Shown here: piece by piece, positions 47,462 to 57,680 of the stretch
Layout of the letters: the number at the start of each line of letters is the position of its first letter
How positions within the stretch are numbered: the first letter of the stretch is position 1
NCBI GenBank assembly: GCA_905181865.1
Contig: CAJIZG010000003.1
Coordinates: 327,001 to 391,000, forward strand
Reading direction: 5' to 3'
Length of the DNA: 64,000 bases
DNA from: Urechidicola croceus
Lineage (GTDB): Bacteria > Bacteroidota > Bacteroidia > Flavobacteriales > Flavobacteriaceae
Position numbers and translations under genes: made by a program
Notes under the pieces: model-generated
Told to the model about the DNA's origin: nothing
What the model saw: the letters and a program-made list of their open reading frames with translations, nothing else
The model's database searches: none

Positions 47462-48688
47462 TTATTCAATAATTCTAAAGTGCGCTTCATCGCGTGTCTT
47501 TTCTGGATAGGTATCTTTATACACCGTGTCAATATCGGTTCTTTCATGGCCCATTAATTCACGTATTACATCTACCTCTATAAATAAAAATTTTGCGATA
47601 GTTGCAAAACTATGCCTTATTGTTTTTGTGGCCACTGTAGCAGGTTTTGGTAGTGTTTTAATTTGTAGGTGTTCAATTATCAAATTCAGATCACGCGCAT
47701 AGTTTCTTCTAAAACCCCTATATTTATCCCTATCCTTATCCCAGCCAAAAACATATTCACCAGGAGTAGCATATTTATCAATTAATCTTTTAGCCTTTTC
47801 AAATAATTTTACATCAAATACTTCTCCTTTTTCACCCAATTTAATGCGCGTAATATACACCCTCTCATTTGCAAGTTGCTCATGCTTTAAATAAAACAGA
47901 TCTACAAAATCCAAACCGCACAAATAAAACTGCAGCAAACACAAATCCACCACTCGCTGCTTTGCTGTAGTTAATCCTGTAGCGTTTTCTAGCGTTTTTA
48001 TAGCCACCTTATCCAAATACACATTATTCACTCTGCGTTTCTTTAAAGGTATATCTGAAAACACCCCTTTAAACGGATAACCATTCACTAATCCATTCAG
48101 TTTTACACACTGATTATAGATTGCACGCAACGCGCGTAAATAATTAGCAATAGTACTATTCTTTATTTTTTTATACCGCAAATCTTCTTCTGGGCCATAA
48201 GCCACCAATTGCGATTTCTTAAACTCTTTAAAACCTTCTAAAAAAGCACCGGTAAGATCATCAAAATACAAGGTCGGAGCATATTTTTTTAATTCACCGA
48301 TTGCGGTACTATAAACAGATGCATTGCCTAACCTGTTTTGCAAAGTCATAAACTCAATTCTTTTTTGAGCAAACACATAAAAATCAATTTGCGTATTTTG
48401 TGTAATTCCCTTTATAAATTCTAGTACGTGATTTACATTTTCAGATTCACGCACAAACCGATCAAACACCTTTGCCCTAATGGTTAAAATTTCTGGATAT
48501 AAATAATCATACCCTGGATGCGTAATTAATGGTACGTTATTTTCAGAATCCCAATCTATTAATTGAGATCTAGAAATAGTAGATCTTGCTTTTTTTGCTT
48601 TATGCGAAACAACAACTTTAATAGGATAAGTATTATCGCTACCTTTGCCATCACTCTTAAAAAGAACTACAGAAACCTTCATAATCAA
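47462..48688 (-). CDS. Tyrosine-type site-specific recombinase (integrase)
   Basis: A 408-residue Bacteroidota-type integrase with an arm-type N-terminal domain, a SAM-like core-binding domain (about 110-200) and a catalytic domain (about 215-408). In the catalytic domain the first Arg is not seen (box I reads FYLCGLDFVDLFYL). The HxxR box reads KTIRHSFAT (Lys for His, Arg kept), LMGHER keeps the second His, and Tyr390 in TVYKDTY is the likely nucleophile. Loss of the box-I Arg is known in IntDOT-type enzymes. It lies 210 bp from the 3' end of tRNA-Arg, the typical place of an island integrase. No duplicated tRNA end was found in the window, so element borders are open. Confidence 0.85.
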   Translation of the reverse strand: MIMKVSVVLFKSDGKGSDNTYPIKVVVSHKAKKARSTISRSQLIDWDSENNVPLITHPGYDYLYPEILTIRAKVFDRFVRESENVNHVLEFIKGITQNTQIDFYVFAQKRIEFMTLQNRLGNASVYSTAIGELKKYAPTLYFDDLTGAFLEGFKEFKKSQLVAYGPEEDLRYKKIKNSTIANYLRALRAIYNQCVKLNGLVNGYPFKGVFSDIPLKKRRVNNVYLDKVAIKTLENATGLTTAKQRVVDLCLLQFYLCGLDFVDLFYLKHEQLANERVYITRIKLGEKGEVFDVKLFEKAKRLIDKYATPGEYVFGWDKDRDKYRGFRRNYARDLNLIIEHLQIKTLPKPATVATKTIRHSFATIAKFLFIEVDVIRELMGHERTDIDTVYKDTYPEKTRDEAHFRIIE

Positions 48689-48787
48689 AACTATCGTATA
48701 ATATTCGTACTATTTTGATGCTAAATTTACTATATTTTACGATAAAAGCAACTATTTAGTCAAAAATAAAAAAGGTCTAAAACAACA

Positions 48788-48812
48788 AAAACCCCAGTAT
48801 AACTAGGGTTTT
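48788..48812. terminator. Hairpin terminator candidate
   Basis: The arms AAAACCC and GGGTTTT, with partial AGT/ACT pairing inside, form a bidirectional intrinsic terminator between the tRNA-Arg gene and the integrase. Confidence 0.55.
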
Positions 48813-48863
48813 CATGTAAATTGTAGTAAAATGAGTTGGAAGTACTATGAAACCTATAAAAAC

Positions 48864-48890
48864 AAAAAAACCTCAACAATTAAGTTAAGG
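48864..48890 (-). terminator. Terminator of the tRNA cluster
   Basis: The inverted repeat CCTCAAC/GTTAAGG (one mismatch) is preceded on the plus strand by seven A, giving a T-run on the minus strand directly after the 3' end of tRNA-Arg. It fits termination of the minus-strand tRNA operon. Confidence 0.6.
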
Positions 48891-48897
48891 CTTCTTG

Positions 48898-48971
<74 letters not shown>

Positions 48972-49019
48972 ATTATCAAATCAATAAGACTTGAATAAAA
49001 CAATAATAAGTTCACTTTG

Positions 49020-49094
49020 TCGGGGTGGCAGGATTCGAACCTGCGACCTCCTCGTCCCAAACGAGGCGCGATAACCGGGCTACGCTACACCCCG
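49020..49094 (-). tRNA. tRNA-Pro (anticodon TGG)
   Basis: The acceptor CGGGGTG pairs with CACCCCG. The anticodon stem CCTCG/CGAGG closes the loop TTTGGGA with anticodon TGG. The T-arm GCAGG-TTCGAAT-CCTGC is perfect. CCA is not encoded. Confidence 0.96.
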
Positions 49095-49192
49095 AATAAA
49101 ATAAAAGTTGAACCTTATATTAAATTCTGTAAACCTACAAAATGCCATACATACAGTTTTAAAACAATATACTACACTTAGAAAAATAAAAG

Positions 49193-49279
49193 CGGAGAGG
49201 AAGGGATTCGAACCCCCGGTACCCGTAAAGGTACAACTCCTTAGCAGGGAGCCCCGATCGACCACTCTGGCACCTCTCC
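49193..49279 (-). tRNA. tRNA-Ser (anticodon GCT)
   Basis: The acceptor GGAGAGG pairs with CCTCTCC. The anticodon loop CTGCTAA gives anticodon GCT for AGC/AGU codons. A long variable arm (GTACC...GGTAC) confirms a class II tRNA. It is the first gene of the cluster. Confidence 0.96.
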
Positions 49280-49384
49280 TGTTTTTTTCTTATTGCAATG
49301 AACTTATTTTTGCGAGTGCAAAGGTAAAATTACATTTAGAATATCACAACCTTTTTTTAGTTTTATTTAGAAGAAAACACACAT

Positions 49385-51433
49385 TTATTCTGGATATTCA
49401 ATTCTAACATGATAGATGTTCTTTACTTTCTTTTTTAAAACCTTTTTAACAGATTCAATATCCCTAAAGGTAATATCGGCATTATTAAACTGACCTTCCT
49501 CCATTTGTTTACTAATTATTTTTTCGATCAAATTATCAATTGCCTGAGCCGTAGGCTCTTTTAAGCTTTTTGAGGCCGCTTCGGCAGCATCACACATCAT
49601 TAAAATGGCTGTTTCTTTTGAAAACGGATTTGGCCCAGGATATCTGAATTTTGCTTCATCGAATGCATCTGGATTTGCTTCCTTTTCCAACATGTAAAAG
49701 TAATAAACCAAACTAGTTCCATGATGTGTCCGTATAAAATCTATAATTCTATCTGGCAGTCTATACTTCTTTGCCAACTTTATACCTTCAATAACATGAG
49801 TTATAATTATACTTGCGCTATCAATATGTGATATATCACCATGCGGATTTACATTTGTAATCTGATTCTCTGTGAAATACATTGGATTCTTCAATTTTCC
49901 TATATCATGATAAAGTGCTCCTGTTCTTACAAGCATAGTATTTGCATTAATTTCATTGGCTGCCGCTTCTGCCAAATTCGCCACCTGCATGGAATGCTGA
50001 AAGGTGCCAGGCGCCTCTTCTGCCAACAAACGCAGTAAAGGCGAATTCGTATTGGAAAGTTCCAATAAAGACACATCAGAAACCAATCCAAATAATTTTT
50101 CATAAATAAAAATTAAAATGGTAGACAAGAATGCTAATATTCCACTAAACGTAAACAACCCAAAATAAAACCAATTAAGATCATTTATATTTCCTTCTTG
50201 TATGATGGTGAAGGCTATGTAAGCAATCATATAAACAACGGTAATCTGTCCTATTGAAATAAACAAGTTAACCCTTTTATACAATTCAGAAACGGTTAAA
50301 ATGGTTACAATACCGGCTATGATTTGAAGGAATATAAACTCAAAACTATTTGGAACAATAAATCCAAGTAATAAAATTGTTAATACATGAGCGAACAAAC
50401 CTAGTCTCGCATCGAAAAAAGCCTTTAAAATAATTGGGAGAATTGTTAATGGAACGGCATAAACATATTTTGCATCATATTTTACAACGATGGTCACCAA
50501 AAAAATCATCAAAGCAACATTGATAAATATGAGTGTAGTCTTCGTATTATTCTCGTATATTTCTGGTCTCGTTTTCCTAATAAACAGAAGTAACATAAGG
50601 ATTGCTAAGGCTACTAACACGGAATAACCAAAAACAACCCAGTTGTAATTAGACTCGCTCCAAACTTGAGACTCTAATTCTCGCTGAATAGAATTTAAAG
50701 CTTTAAGTTTTTTACCTTCAACAATATCTCCTTTTAAAATTACCAATTCCTTTTCCGCCACAAATCCAGTGGTATAAGAAATATTATTTATTTGATCATT
50801 TTTTACTTTATTAGTAAACTCCTCATCAAACCTTATATTTGGTTTTATGACTTCAGACAGCGTTGTAAGAAGTAAATTTCGAGTCACCTGAGAAGAAATC
50901 TCCAACATCGATGCATTGATATATTGCAATAAATCTTTTGATTTTATTAAATCTTTTTGTGCAATATCAATAGCTAAGGTTCCCTTCCTAATAGTCACTG
51001 CAAGACTATTAGGAGATAATTTGTCCTCACTCAAGGGCCCTATAAACCCGCTTTTATAAACAGCACTTATTATCTCCTTTCCATAATCACTAGCAATACT
51101 TCCAACTTCTTCATATAAGGGATTCTTTTCTAATGCTATATCGAAATTGGAATAGACAGATTCAACAATTGCCTTATCATATTCAAAATACAATGTGACA
51201 TCTTGCTCTATTTTTAATTTCTCTATATTTATATCTTCTTGGGTCTTTTGAATTGCAAAATTAAACGGCGCGTAATAATTTTCGTATAACCAAGGCTTTC
51301 CCTTAAAGTAATCATACTTAAATTTTCCTCCTTTGGGAAATAAAAAGACAATCAAAACTACGGTCATGATATACAATATGAGTTTGTATATAAGGGAGTG
51401 CTGTTGTAATATTTTATTTATGATCTTCTTCAT
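49385..51433 (-). CDS. 7TM-HD family membrane phosphodiesterase (PgpH-like)
   Basis: A 682-residue inner-membrane protein. One N-terminal membrane helix is followed by an extracytoplasmic 7TMR-HDED domain (about 45-265), seven helices (about 275-465) and a cytoplasmic HD domain. The HD domain has FQHSMQVANLAEAA, His509/Asp510 in GALYHDIGKL and the downstream HGDISH, HVIEG and RTHHG motifs, as in HDIG proteins. PgpH homologues hydrolyse the second messenger c-di-AMP to pApA; that activity is inferred from the family. The gene stands between the tRNA cluster and the divergent thiolase gene. Confidence 0.88.
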   Translation of the reverse strand: MKKIINKILQQHSLIYKLILYIMTVVLIVFLFPKGGKFKYDYFKGKPWLYENYYAPFNFAIQKTQEDINIEKLKIEQDVTLYFEYDKAIVESVYSNFDIALEKNPLYEEVGSIASDYGKEIISAVYKSGFIGPLSEDKLSPNSLAVTIRKGTLAIDIAQKDLIKSKDLLQYINASMLEISSQVTRNLLLTTLSEVIKPNIRFDEEFTNKVKNDQINNISYTTGFVAEKELVILKGDIVEGKKLKALNSIQRELESQVWSESNYNWVVFGYSVLVALAILMLLLFIRKTRPEIYENNTKTTLIFINVALMIFLVTIVVKYDAKYVYAVPLTILPIILKAFFDARLGLFAHVLTILLLGFIVPNSFEFIFLQIIAGIVTILTVSELYKRVNLFISIGQITVVYMIAYIAFTIIQEGNINDLNWFYFGLFTFSGILAFLSTILIFIYEKLFGLVSDVSLLELSNTNSPLLRLLAEEAPGTFQHSMQVANLAEAAANEINANTMLVRTGALYHDIGKLKNPMYFTENQITNVNPHGDISHIDSASIIITHVIEGIKLAKKYRLPDRIIDFIRTHHGTSLVYYFYMLEKEANPDAFDEAKFRYPGPNPFSKETAILMMCDAAEAASKSLKEPTAQAIDNLIEKIISKQMEEGQFNNADITFRDIESVKKVLKKKVKNIYHVRIEYPE

Positions 51434-51553
51434 CTTTCAAAAGTAGAAAAATAAAGCGGATAATATTGCACTGTAATCGTGATTGAAATTATAAATTATA
51501 AATTATAAAACAAAAATGATTAAATTCGCAATTAGATAATAGTAACTATAGTT

Positions 51554-52732
51554 ATGACAAAAGAGATCGTAATCGTTTCAATGGCTAGAACTCCCATTGG
51601 TAGTTTTTTGGGTGCCTTGTCGACTATACCCGCTACAAAATTGGGATCCATTGCCATTAAAGGAGCGTTGAATAAAATAAATTTAAATCCTGCGTTGATC
51701 GACGAAGTATTTATGGGGAACGTACTTTCGGCAGGATTGAAACAAGCTCCAGCTCGGCAAGCGGCTATATTTGCTGGAATTCCAAGCACAGTTCCTTGTA
51801 CTACAGTGAACAAAGTATGCGCTTCTGGAATGAAAACAGTAATGTTGGCTGCTCAGGCTATTCAATGTGGAGATGCTGAGATTGTTGTTGCTGGTGGTAT
51901 GGAAAATATGAGTCTAATTCCACATTATGTAGCTGGTAGAAAAGGTGTGAAATTAGGACAAATAATACTAGAAGATGGACTATTGTTAGATGGACTAACA
52001 GATGTATATGATGAAAAACACATGGGAACATGTGGAGATTTATGTGCTTTGGAATATAACTTTACTCGAGAAGATCAAGATAATTACGCTATTTCATCTT
52101 ATCAAAAATCGAAAATGGCTTGGGAAGAAAACAGATTTAAAGACGAGGTTGTACCTGTAGAAATTCCTCAACGGAAAGGTCCGCCAAAAATAATGTCAGA
52201 AGACGAAGAATATAAGAATGTCGATTTTGATAAAGTTCCAAAGTTAAAACCTGTTTTCTCTGCGGACGGAACAGTTACTGCTGCTAATGCATCCACTTTG
52301 AATGATGGCGCTGCTGCACTGGTGCTCATGAGTGCCGAAAAAGCAATGTCATTAAATCTTAAACCTCTAGTTAAAATAGTTTCCTACGCAGATGCGGCAC
52401 AAGAGCCAAAATGGTTTACTACTGCACCTGCTAAGGCACTACCGATAGCACTAAGTAAGGCGAACTTAACTATTGAAAATATTGACTTTTTTGAGTTAAA
52501 TGAGGCCTTTAGTATCGTTGGATTGGCAAATATTAAGCTACTTAACTTAGAAGCTGATAGTGTAAATGTAAACGGAGGTGCCGTTTCATTAGGACATCCT
52601 TTAGGAATGTCTGGCACGAGAATAATCATGTCTTTAATAACGGTACTACAACAAGAGAAGGGCTCAATAGGAGCTGCTAGTATATGTAATGGTGGTGGCG
52701 GTGCAAGTGCTATAATAGTAGAAAAAATATAA
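51554..52732 (+). CDS. Acetyl-CoA C-acetyltransferase (thiolase)
   Basis: A 392-residue thiolase that condenses two acetyl-CoA to acetoacetyl-CoA or runs in reverse. The nucleophile is Cys89 (TVNKVCASGMK), the active-site His is in GGAVSLGHPLGMSGTR, and the second catalytic Cys is in SICNGGGGAS at the C terminus. NEAFS in ELNEAFSIVGLANI is also conserved. Length and domain order are standard for biosynthetic thiolases. It precedes the NlpC/P60 gene by 24 bp and is probably co-transcribed with it, an arrangement common in flavobacteria. Confidence 0.93.
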   Translation: MTKEIVIVSMARTPIGSFLGALSTIPATKLGSIAIKGALNKINLNPALIDEVFMGNVLSAGLKQAPARQAAIFAGIPSTVPCTTVNKVCASGMKTVMLAAQAIQCGDAEIVVAGGMENMSLIPHYVAGRKGVKLGQIILEDGLLLDGLTDVYDEKHMGTCGDLCALEYNFTREDQDNYAISSYQKSKMAWEENRFKDEVVPVEIPQRKGPPKIMSEDEEYKNVDFDKVPKLKPVFSADGTVTAANASTLNDGAAALVLMSAEKAMSLNLKPLVKIVSYADAAQEPKWFTTAPAKALPIALSKANLTIENIDFFELNEAFSIVGLANIKLLNLEADSVNVNGGAVSLGHPLGMSGTRIIMSLITVLQQEKGSIGAASICNGGGGASAIIVEKI

Positions 52733-52756
52733 CTTTAAACAAGTCGGTATACGCAA

Positions 52757-53527
52757 ATGCAATACGGAATATGTAATCTTAGTATCGTTTCACTTCGGTT
52801 TGAATCAAGTGATAAAAGTGAAATGGTATCCCAAGTACTTTTTGGCGAATATTTTAAAGTTTTAGAGCAAAGAAAAAAATGGAGTAGAATTCGATTGGCA
52901 TTTGATAATTACGAAGGCTGGATAGATAATAAGCAATATCTCGAAATTAACGAAGATTTATATATTAATCTTTCTAAAAATCCATTAAAATTATCTGGTG
53001 AATTGATTGATTTTGTGAGTGATGAAAGTCAAAACCTCACTCCTATTCCTCTTGGCGCTTCTCTACCCTTTATCAAAGACGGAACATTGATGATAAAAGA
53101 CAACTACTTTAAGTTTGACGGTTGCATATTAGAAGGTGAAAAAGACAAACATCGTTTAATAAAAATGGCATTTTCTTATGTAAACACACCGTATTTATGG
53201 GGAGGAAAAACTCCTTTTGGGATTGACTGTTCTGGATTGACTCAAATGGTCTATAAACTTTGTGGATATAAACTACTTCGCGATGCCTCTCAACAAGCAC
53301 AACAAGGAGATGTATTGAGTTTTATAGAAGAAAGTGAACCTGGAGATCTTGCTTTTTTTGATAATGATGAGGGAGATATTGTTCATGTAGGAATTATAAT
53401 GAAAGACAATTACATCATACATGCGCACGGTAAAGTACGTATTGATCGCTTGGATCATAGTGGTATTTATAATACGGATACCCACCGCCATACTCACAAA
53501 TTAAGAGTGATAAAAAAAATTATATAA
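52757..53527 (+). CDS. C40-family peptidase with SH3-like domain (NlpC/P60)
   Basis: A 256-residue cell-wall-type cysteine peptidase. The N-terminal half (about 10-70) is an SH3-like domain (VSQVLFGEYFKVLEQRKKWS, then YEGWIDNKQYL). The C-terminal NlpC/P60 domain has Cys158 (GIDCSGLTQMVYK) and His210 (DIVHVGIIM), followed by the third polar residue (HAHG). Members cleave gamma-D-Glu-diamino acid bonds in peptidoglycan peptides. No signal peptide is seen, so it may act on recycled muropeptides inside the cell or be exported otherwise. It is the second gene after the thiolase and ends at a strong terminator. Confidence 0.9.
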   Translation: MQYGICNLSIVSLRFESSDKSEMVSQVLFGEYFKVLEQRKKWSRIRLAFDNYEGWIDNKQYLEINEDLYINLSKNPLKLSGELIDFVSDESQNLTPIPLGASLPFIKDGTLMIKDNYFKFDGCILEGEKDKHRLIKMAFSYVNTPYLWGGKTPFGIDCSGLTQMVYKLCGYKLLRDASQQAQQGDVLSFIEESEPGDLAFFDNDEGDIVHVGIIMKDNYIIHAHGKVRIDRLDHSGIYNTDTHRHTHKLRVIKKII

Positions 53528-53530
53528 ATG

Positions 53531-53568
53531 AAAAAAGCTGAATATTGATGTCATTGTTCAGCTTTTTT
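53531..53568 (+). terminator. Intrinsic terminator after the thiolase-NlpC/P60 operon
   Basis: Arms AAAAAAGCTGAA and TTCAGCTTTTTT flank an imperfect inner stem. It lies 3 bp after the stop codon. It could serve both strands, because the TPR gene converges from the other side. Confidence 0.8.
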
Positions 53569-53631
53569 AATACATTTAATCCTTTAATAATCCTTATAAT
53601 TGCAGGTTATTAAGTACTAGGTAGAGAATTG

Positions 53632-54882
53632 TTACTTTATTCTTTTTTCCATTCCTAAATTCTCATAAATACTATTTAATTGAATTTTTATAGCATCACT
53701 AATTTTTAATTCATAAGCCTTTTCAATATATGGTAATGCCTCTCTAAGAACAGGAAGAAACTTAGTTTCTTTAATTTCATCATACTTTTTAAAATCAGAA
53801 CCATTAGCATTCATTTCATCTTGAATGGGACCCAATTCCTTTAAATACAAATTTCCCAACGCATTATATGCATCTGAAAAATCAGTTTTTAATTCAATCG
53901 CTTTTTTAAAATTTCTCTCGGCACCTTCAACATCGTCCATGTTCATACTCATAATACCCACATTATAATACAATTGTGAGTTTGTTGGATTGATTTCTAT
54001 CGCTTCTTCTAATTTCTCCTTAAACTTGGCGTCATTACCCATTTTGTAATACACATTACCTTGTTCAATAATTAAATTATAATCCAAAGGATTCTCCTCA
54101 AGTGCTTTAGCCAAAAATTCAAGGGCTTTTTCATTATTTTCTAATGCAATATAATTAGAAGCAATTCCCTTAATCATAGGGATATATTTAGATTCTAAAA
54201 CTTCTGTTTTGGGGTTTTCAGAAATCTTCAATTTTACTTCATTCGCCATCGCTTTACTTGAACTGTAAACTCTTGTAGTACCATCTACAATGCTTGTAGC
54301 AGTGTAGCGTGTTTCAATTCCAGTATATTTATTATCTAACAAATTTTTATACATTTCATTCGACTTTTCGTATTCTTTGGCAATCGCAAAAACTACTGCA
54401 GAATTATATAAATACACCGTATCCTTCGGTGAAAAGATCCCCATTTTTTCATAACCAATAGCTGCTTCCTTATATTTAACTACATCCTCATTCTGTTGAC
54501 CTAATTCAAAGGCTGCAGATGATTCACTATATACTTTTTCCAGAATAGCGGCATTAATACCTTCTACTTCACTTGTATATTTGTCAGAACCACTTTCTTC
54601 TTCCACTTTTATCAAAGAGTTGAAAGCTATAATTACAGCATCAACATCGGTTCCAGCGCCATCCTCATACAAAGAAATACCCTTTAGGTAATAATACTTT
54701 GCTTGTGCTTTTGCATCTGCTGCTCCAATTAAACTTTCTACTTGAGAAATAGTAGCTAAAGCTAAAGAATATTCCTTTTTCTTAACCGCTTTTTCGGCAG
54801 TTTTTAATTCACTTTTCTGTGCAAATATTGACAAGGATATCAATACAGAAACCGTCAACGTTAATAATTCTCTTTTATTCAT
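53632..54882 (-). CDS. TPR-repeat periplasmic protein
   Basis: A 416-residue protein with a signal peptide (LLTLTVSVLISLSIFAQ) and tetratricopeptide repeats throughout. The clearest are ALENNEKALEFLAKALEENP, YKMGNDAKFKEKLEEAIEIN and YYNVGIMSMNMDDVEGAERN. It probably acts as a protein-interaction scaffold in the periplasm or at the outer membrane. It starts 17 bp after the gyrA stop and is likely co-transcribed with gyrA, a conserved pairing in flavobacteria. The exact role is unknown. Confidence 0.85.
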   Translation of the reverse strand: MNKRELLTLTVSVLISLSIFAQKSELKTAEKAVKKKEYSLALATISQVESLIGAADAKAQAKYYYLKGISLYEDGAGTDVDAVIIAFNSLIKVEEESGSDKYTSEVEGINAAILEKVYSESSAAFELGQQNEDVVKYKEAAIGYEKMGIFSPKDTVYLYNSAVVFAIAKEYEKSNEMYKNLLDNKYTGIETRYTATSIVDGTTRVYSSSKAMANEVKLKISENPKTEVLESKYIPMIKGIASNYIALENNEKALEFLAKALEENPLDYNLIIEQGNVYYKMGNDAKFKEKLEEAIEINPTNSQLYYNVGIMSMNMDDVEGAERNFKKAIELKTDFSDAYNALGNLYLKELGPIQDEMNANGSDFKKYDEIKETKFLPVLREALPYIEKAYELKISDAIKIQLNSIYENLGMEKRIK

Positions 54883-54899
54883 TTTACTATATTTAATAT

Positions 54900-57422
54900 T
54901 TATTCTTGATTGTTTTCACCTGCATCTCCTAAAGAAGTTTCATCCTCAAAATCAGTTCCTTCATTTTCTATTAATTCTTCCTCTTCTTCATGCATCACTT
55001 TCGCTACAGCCGCAATTGAATCGGAATCCTTTATATTTATCAATTTCACCCCTTGTGTGGCTCTTCCCATAACACGCAAATCAGAAACTGCCATTCTTAT
55101 GGTAATCCCCGATTTATTGATAATCATAAGATCATCTTCATCTGTTACATTTTTAATTGCTACAAGACCACCAGTTTTATCCGTCACATTAATAGTTTTC
55201 ACACCTTTTCCTCCCCTATTCGTTATTCTGTAATCTTCTAGGTCTGATCTTTTACCATAACCGTTTTCAGAAACAACCAATACATTACTGTCATTATCAT
55301 TAACAGCAATCATGCCAATAACTTCATCTTTCGGTCCATTTAAAGTAATTCCTCGAACACCAGAAGCATTTCTACCCATTGGTCTTGTTTTACTTTCTTC
55401 AAACCGAATACATTTTCCAGACTTCAAAGCAATCATTACTTGACTATCTCCATTCGTTAACTTTGCTTCTAACAATTCATCATTATCTTTAATGGTTATT
55501 GCATTAATACCATTCGTTCTAGGTCTAGAATATTGCTCTAATGACGTCTTCTTAACTTGACCGTTTTTCGTGGCCATAATAACGTAATTATTATTTATAT
55601 AATCCTCGTCTTTTAAATCTTGCGTTACTAAGAAAGCTTTAACTTTATCGTCTGACTCAATATTGATCAAATTCTGAAGTGCTCTTCCCTTTGAAGTTTT
55701 ACTTCCTTCTGGAATTTCAAATACACGCATCCAAAACACTTTTCCTTTTTGTGTAAAGAATAACATATACTGATGATTCGTCCCAACAAAAAGATGCTCT
55801 AAGAAATCTTCATTTCGCGTCGCTACTCCTTTTTGACCACGTCCTCCTCTATTCTGTACCTTATACTCGTCAAGGTTTGTGCGTTTTACATATCCTGCAT
55901 GAGAAACTGTAACGACTACCTTAGAATCTGGAATCATATCCTCAATGCTCATGTCACCACCAGCATATTCAATAACAGATCTGCGATCATCACCATACTT
56001 CTCTCTAACAGTAATTAACTCCTCTTTAATAATATCGTATCGCCTTGGCTCGTTTGCTAAAATATCTTTTAAGTCCTCAATGGCTTTCATAATCTCATCA
56101 TACTCTGCGCGTAACTTATCTTGCTCTAGTCCAGTTAATTGACGTAGACGCATTTCAACAATGGCCTTAGCTTGAATTTCCGTCAATTCAAAGCGCTCCA
56201 TTAAACTTGCTCTGGCCTCATCTGGATTAGAAGAAGCACGAATAATTCTAATTACCTCATCAATATTATCTGACGCAATTATAAGCCCTTCTAGAATATG
56301 AGCTCGAGCTTCCGCCTTTTTTAGATCAAATCGAGTTCTTCTTAAAATTACTTCATGACGATGTTCTACAAAGTAATGAATTAATTGTTTTAAGTTCAAT
56401 TGCTCTGGTCTCCCATTCACTAAAGCAATATTATTTACACTAAATGACGTTTGTAAGGAAGTATATTTAAATAACTTATTCAATACCACATTCGGAATAG
56501 CATCTCGTTTCAAGATATATACAATCCGCATCCCGTTTCTATCAGACTCATCGCGAATGTTCGCGATTCCATCCAATTTCTTATCATTTACCAAGTCAGC
56601 AGTTTTCTTAATCATGTCTGCTTTGTTGACCTGATAAGGAATCTCAGTAACAATGATGCACTCACGCCCTTTTATTTCTTCAAAAGATGCTTTTGCTCTC
56701 ATTACAATTCTTCCACGACCGGTATGAAAAGCAGTCTTAACACCATCATAACCATAAATAATTCCACCCGTAGGGAAATCTGGCGCCTTGATGTGTTGCA
56801 TCAATTCGTCTATCTCAATATCGTTATTTTCAATATATGCAATGGTTCCATTTATAACCTCTGTCAAGTTATGTGGAGCCATATTTGTCGCCATACCTAC
56901 GGCAATCCCAGATGCCCCATTTACCAATAAATTCGGAATTCGAGTTGGCAGTACCGTTGGCTCATATAAAGTATCATCAAAATTCAATCGCTGATCTACC
57001 GTGTCTTTCTCAATATCAGACAACATATCTTCAGAAATCTTCTGCATTCTTACCTCGGTATAACGCATTGCCGCAGGGCTATCACCATCAACAGAACCAA
57101 AGTTCCCTTGTCCGTCAACCATCATGTATCTGACACTCCAATTTTGAGCCATACGAACCATAGAATCGTATACAGATGTATCTCCATGTGGATGATACTT
57201 CCCCAATACTTCCCCAACAATTCTTGCCGATTTTTTGTAAGTCCCTGTTGCTTTAATCCCTAATTCATGCATACCAAAAAGCACTCTTCGATGTACTGGT
57301 TTTAAACCATCTCTTACATCTGGTAAGGCTCTCGAAACAATTACAGACATCGAATAATCGATGTATGCAGATTTCATTTCATCTTCTATGTTTATTGGTA
57401 TCACTTTTTCTTCTTCCGTCAT
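54900..57422 (-). CDS. gyrA: DNA gyrase subunit A
   Basis: The 840-residue gyrase A subunit introduces negative supercoils together with GyrB. The start [20 protein letters not shown] at 57422 is preferred; a frame extension to 57464 would run across the promoter. The winged-helix breakage-reunion domain contains the catalytic Tyr in [10 protein letters not shown]. The tower, the coiled coil and a C-terminal beta-pinwheel with the GyrA box [10 protein letters not shown] follow, and the tail is acidic. In the quinolone region, [14 protein letters not shown] has Thr at the E. coli Ser83 position and Asp at 87, the usual flavobacterial state. Confidence 0.97.
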   Translation of the reverse strand: MTEEEKVIPINIEDEMKSAYIDYSMSVIVSRALPDVRDGLKPVHRRVLFGMHELGIKATGTYKKSARIVGEVLGKYHPHGDTSVYDSMVRMAQNWSVRYMMVDGQGNFGSVDGDSPAAMRYTEVRMQKISEDMLSDIEKDTVDQRLNFDDTLYEPTVLPTRIPNLLVNGASGIAVGMATNMAPHNLTEVINGTIAYIENNDIEIDELMQHIKAPDFPTGGIIYGYDGVKTAFHTGRGRIVMRAKASFEEIKGRECIIVTEIPYQVNKADMIKKTADLVNDKKLDGIANIRDESDRNGMRIVYILKRDAIPNVVLNKLFKYTSLQTSFSVNNIALVNGRPEQLNLKQLIHYFVEHRHEVILRRTRFDLKKAEARAHILEGLIIASDNIDEVIRIIRASSNPDEARASLMERFELTEIQAKAIVEMRLRQLTGLEQDKLRAEYDEIMKAIEDLKDILANEPRRYDIIKEELITVREKYGDDRRSVIEYAGGDMSIEDMIPDSKVVVTVSHAGYVKRTNLDEYKVQNRGGRGQKGVATRNEDFLEHLFVGTNHQYMLFFTQKGKVFWMRVFEIPEGSKTSKGRALQNLINIESDDKVKAFLVTQDLKDEDYINNNYVIMATKNGQVKKTSLEQYSRPRTNGINAITIKDNDELLEAKLTNGDSQVMIALKSGKCIRFEESKTRPMGRNASGVRGITLNGPKDEVIGMIAVNDNDSNVLVVSENGYGKRSDLEDYRITNRGGKGVKTINVTDKTGGLVAIKNVTDEDDLMIINKSGITIRMAVSDLRVMGRATQGVKLINIKDSDSIAAVAKVMHEEEEELIENEGTDFEDETSLGDAGENNQE

Positions 57423-57445
57423 ATAAGAAAATTTATTTTTTAGTT

Positions 57446-57453
57446 CAAATATA
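57446..57453 (-). promoter_or_regulatory. -7 promoter box of gyrA
   Basis: The minus strand reads TATATTTG here, 24 bp before the gyrA start codon, matching TAnnTTTG. It would give a short leader of about 15-20 nt. It also argues against the longer reading frame starting at 57464. Confidence 0.55.
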
Positions 57454-57622
57454 TAGAACAGCAAGATAAGTTTTTAGCTTATTTTTTTTAAATAAATTGA
57501 ATCGCTTTTTGGAATAGTTATTAACAATTTAATGTTGAAATATTATTCTAATAAGAGCTTGATTATCAGAAAAATTAATTGGAAATTAACAAATTAATAA
57601 CCTCAAAGAATCGAAGTGGTAT

Positions 57623-57630
57623 TATATTTG
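57623..57630 (+). promoter_or_regulatory. -7 promoter box of clpC
   Basis: TATATTTG lies 50 bp before the clpC start and fits the Bacteroidota -7 element. No clear -33 TTG is seen at normal spacing. No CIRCE- or CtsR-like repeat is visible in the 258-bp divergent region shared with gyrA. Confidence 0.55.
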
Positions 57631-57680
57631 CAGTGTTTTAATAAAAAATTCTTTTAAATTTACAGTAAAAACAAGTAGAC

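Noticed and set aside
49108-49407. Frame of 99 codons across tRNA-Ser
   Set aside because: It runs through a complete tRNA gene and has no coding features.
51438-51445. TACTTTTG on the minus strand as a promoter of the PgpH-like gene
   Set aside because: It lies only five bases before the start codon, so transcription would begin inside the gene.
55000-57422. Thr at the Ser83 position of GyrA as a quinolone-resistance mutation
   Set aside because: Thr at this place is the normal state in flavobacteria, and Asp87 is unchanged.
57423-57464. Longer N terminus of GyrA
   Set aside because: The extension overlaps the -7 box, and MTEEEK is the usual GyrA start.
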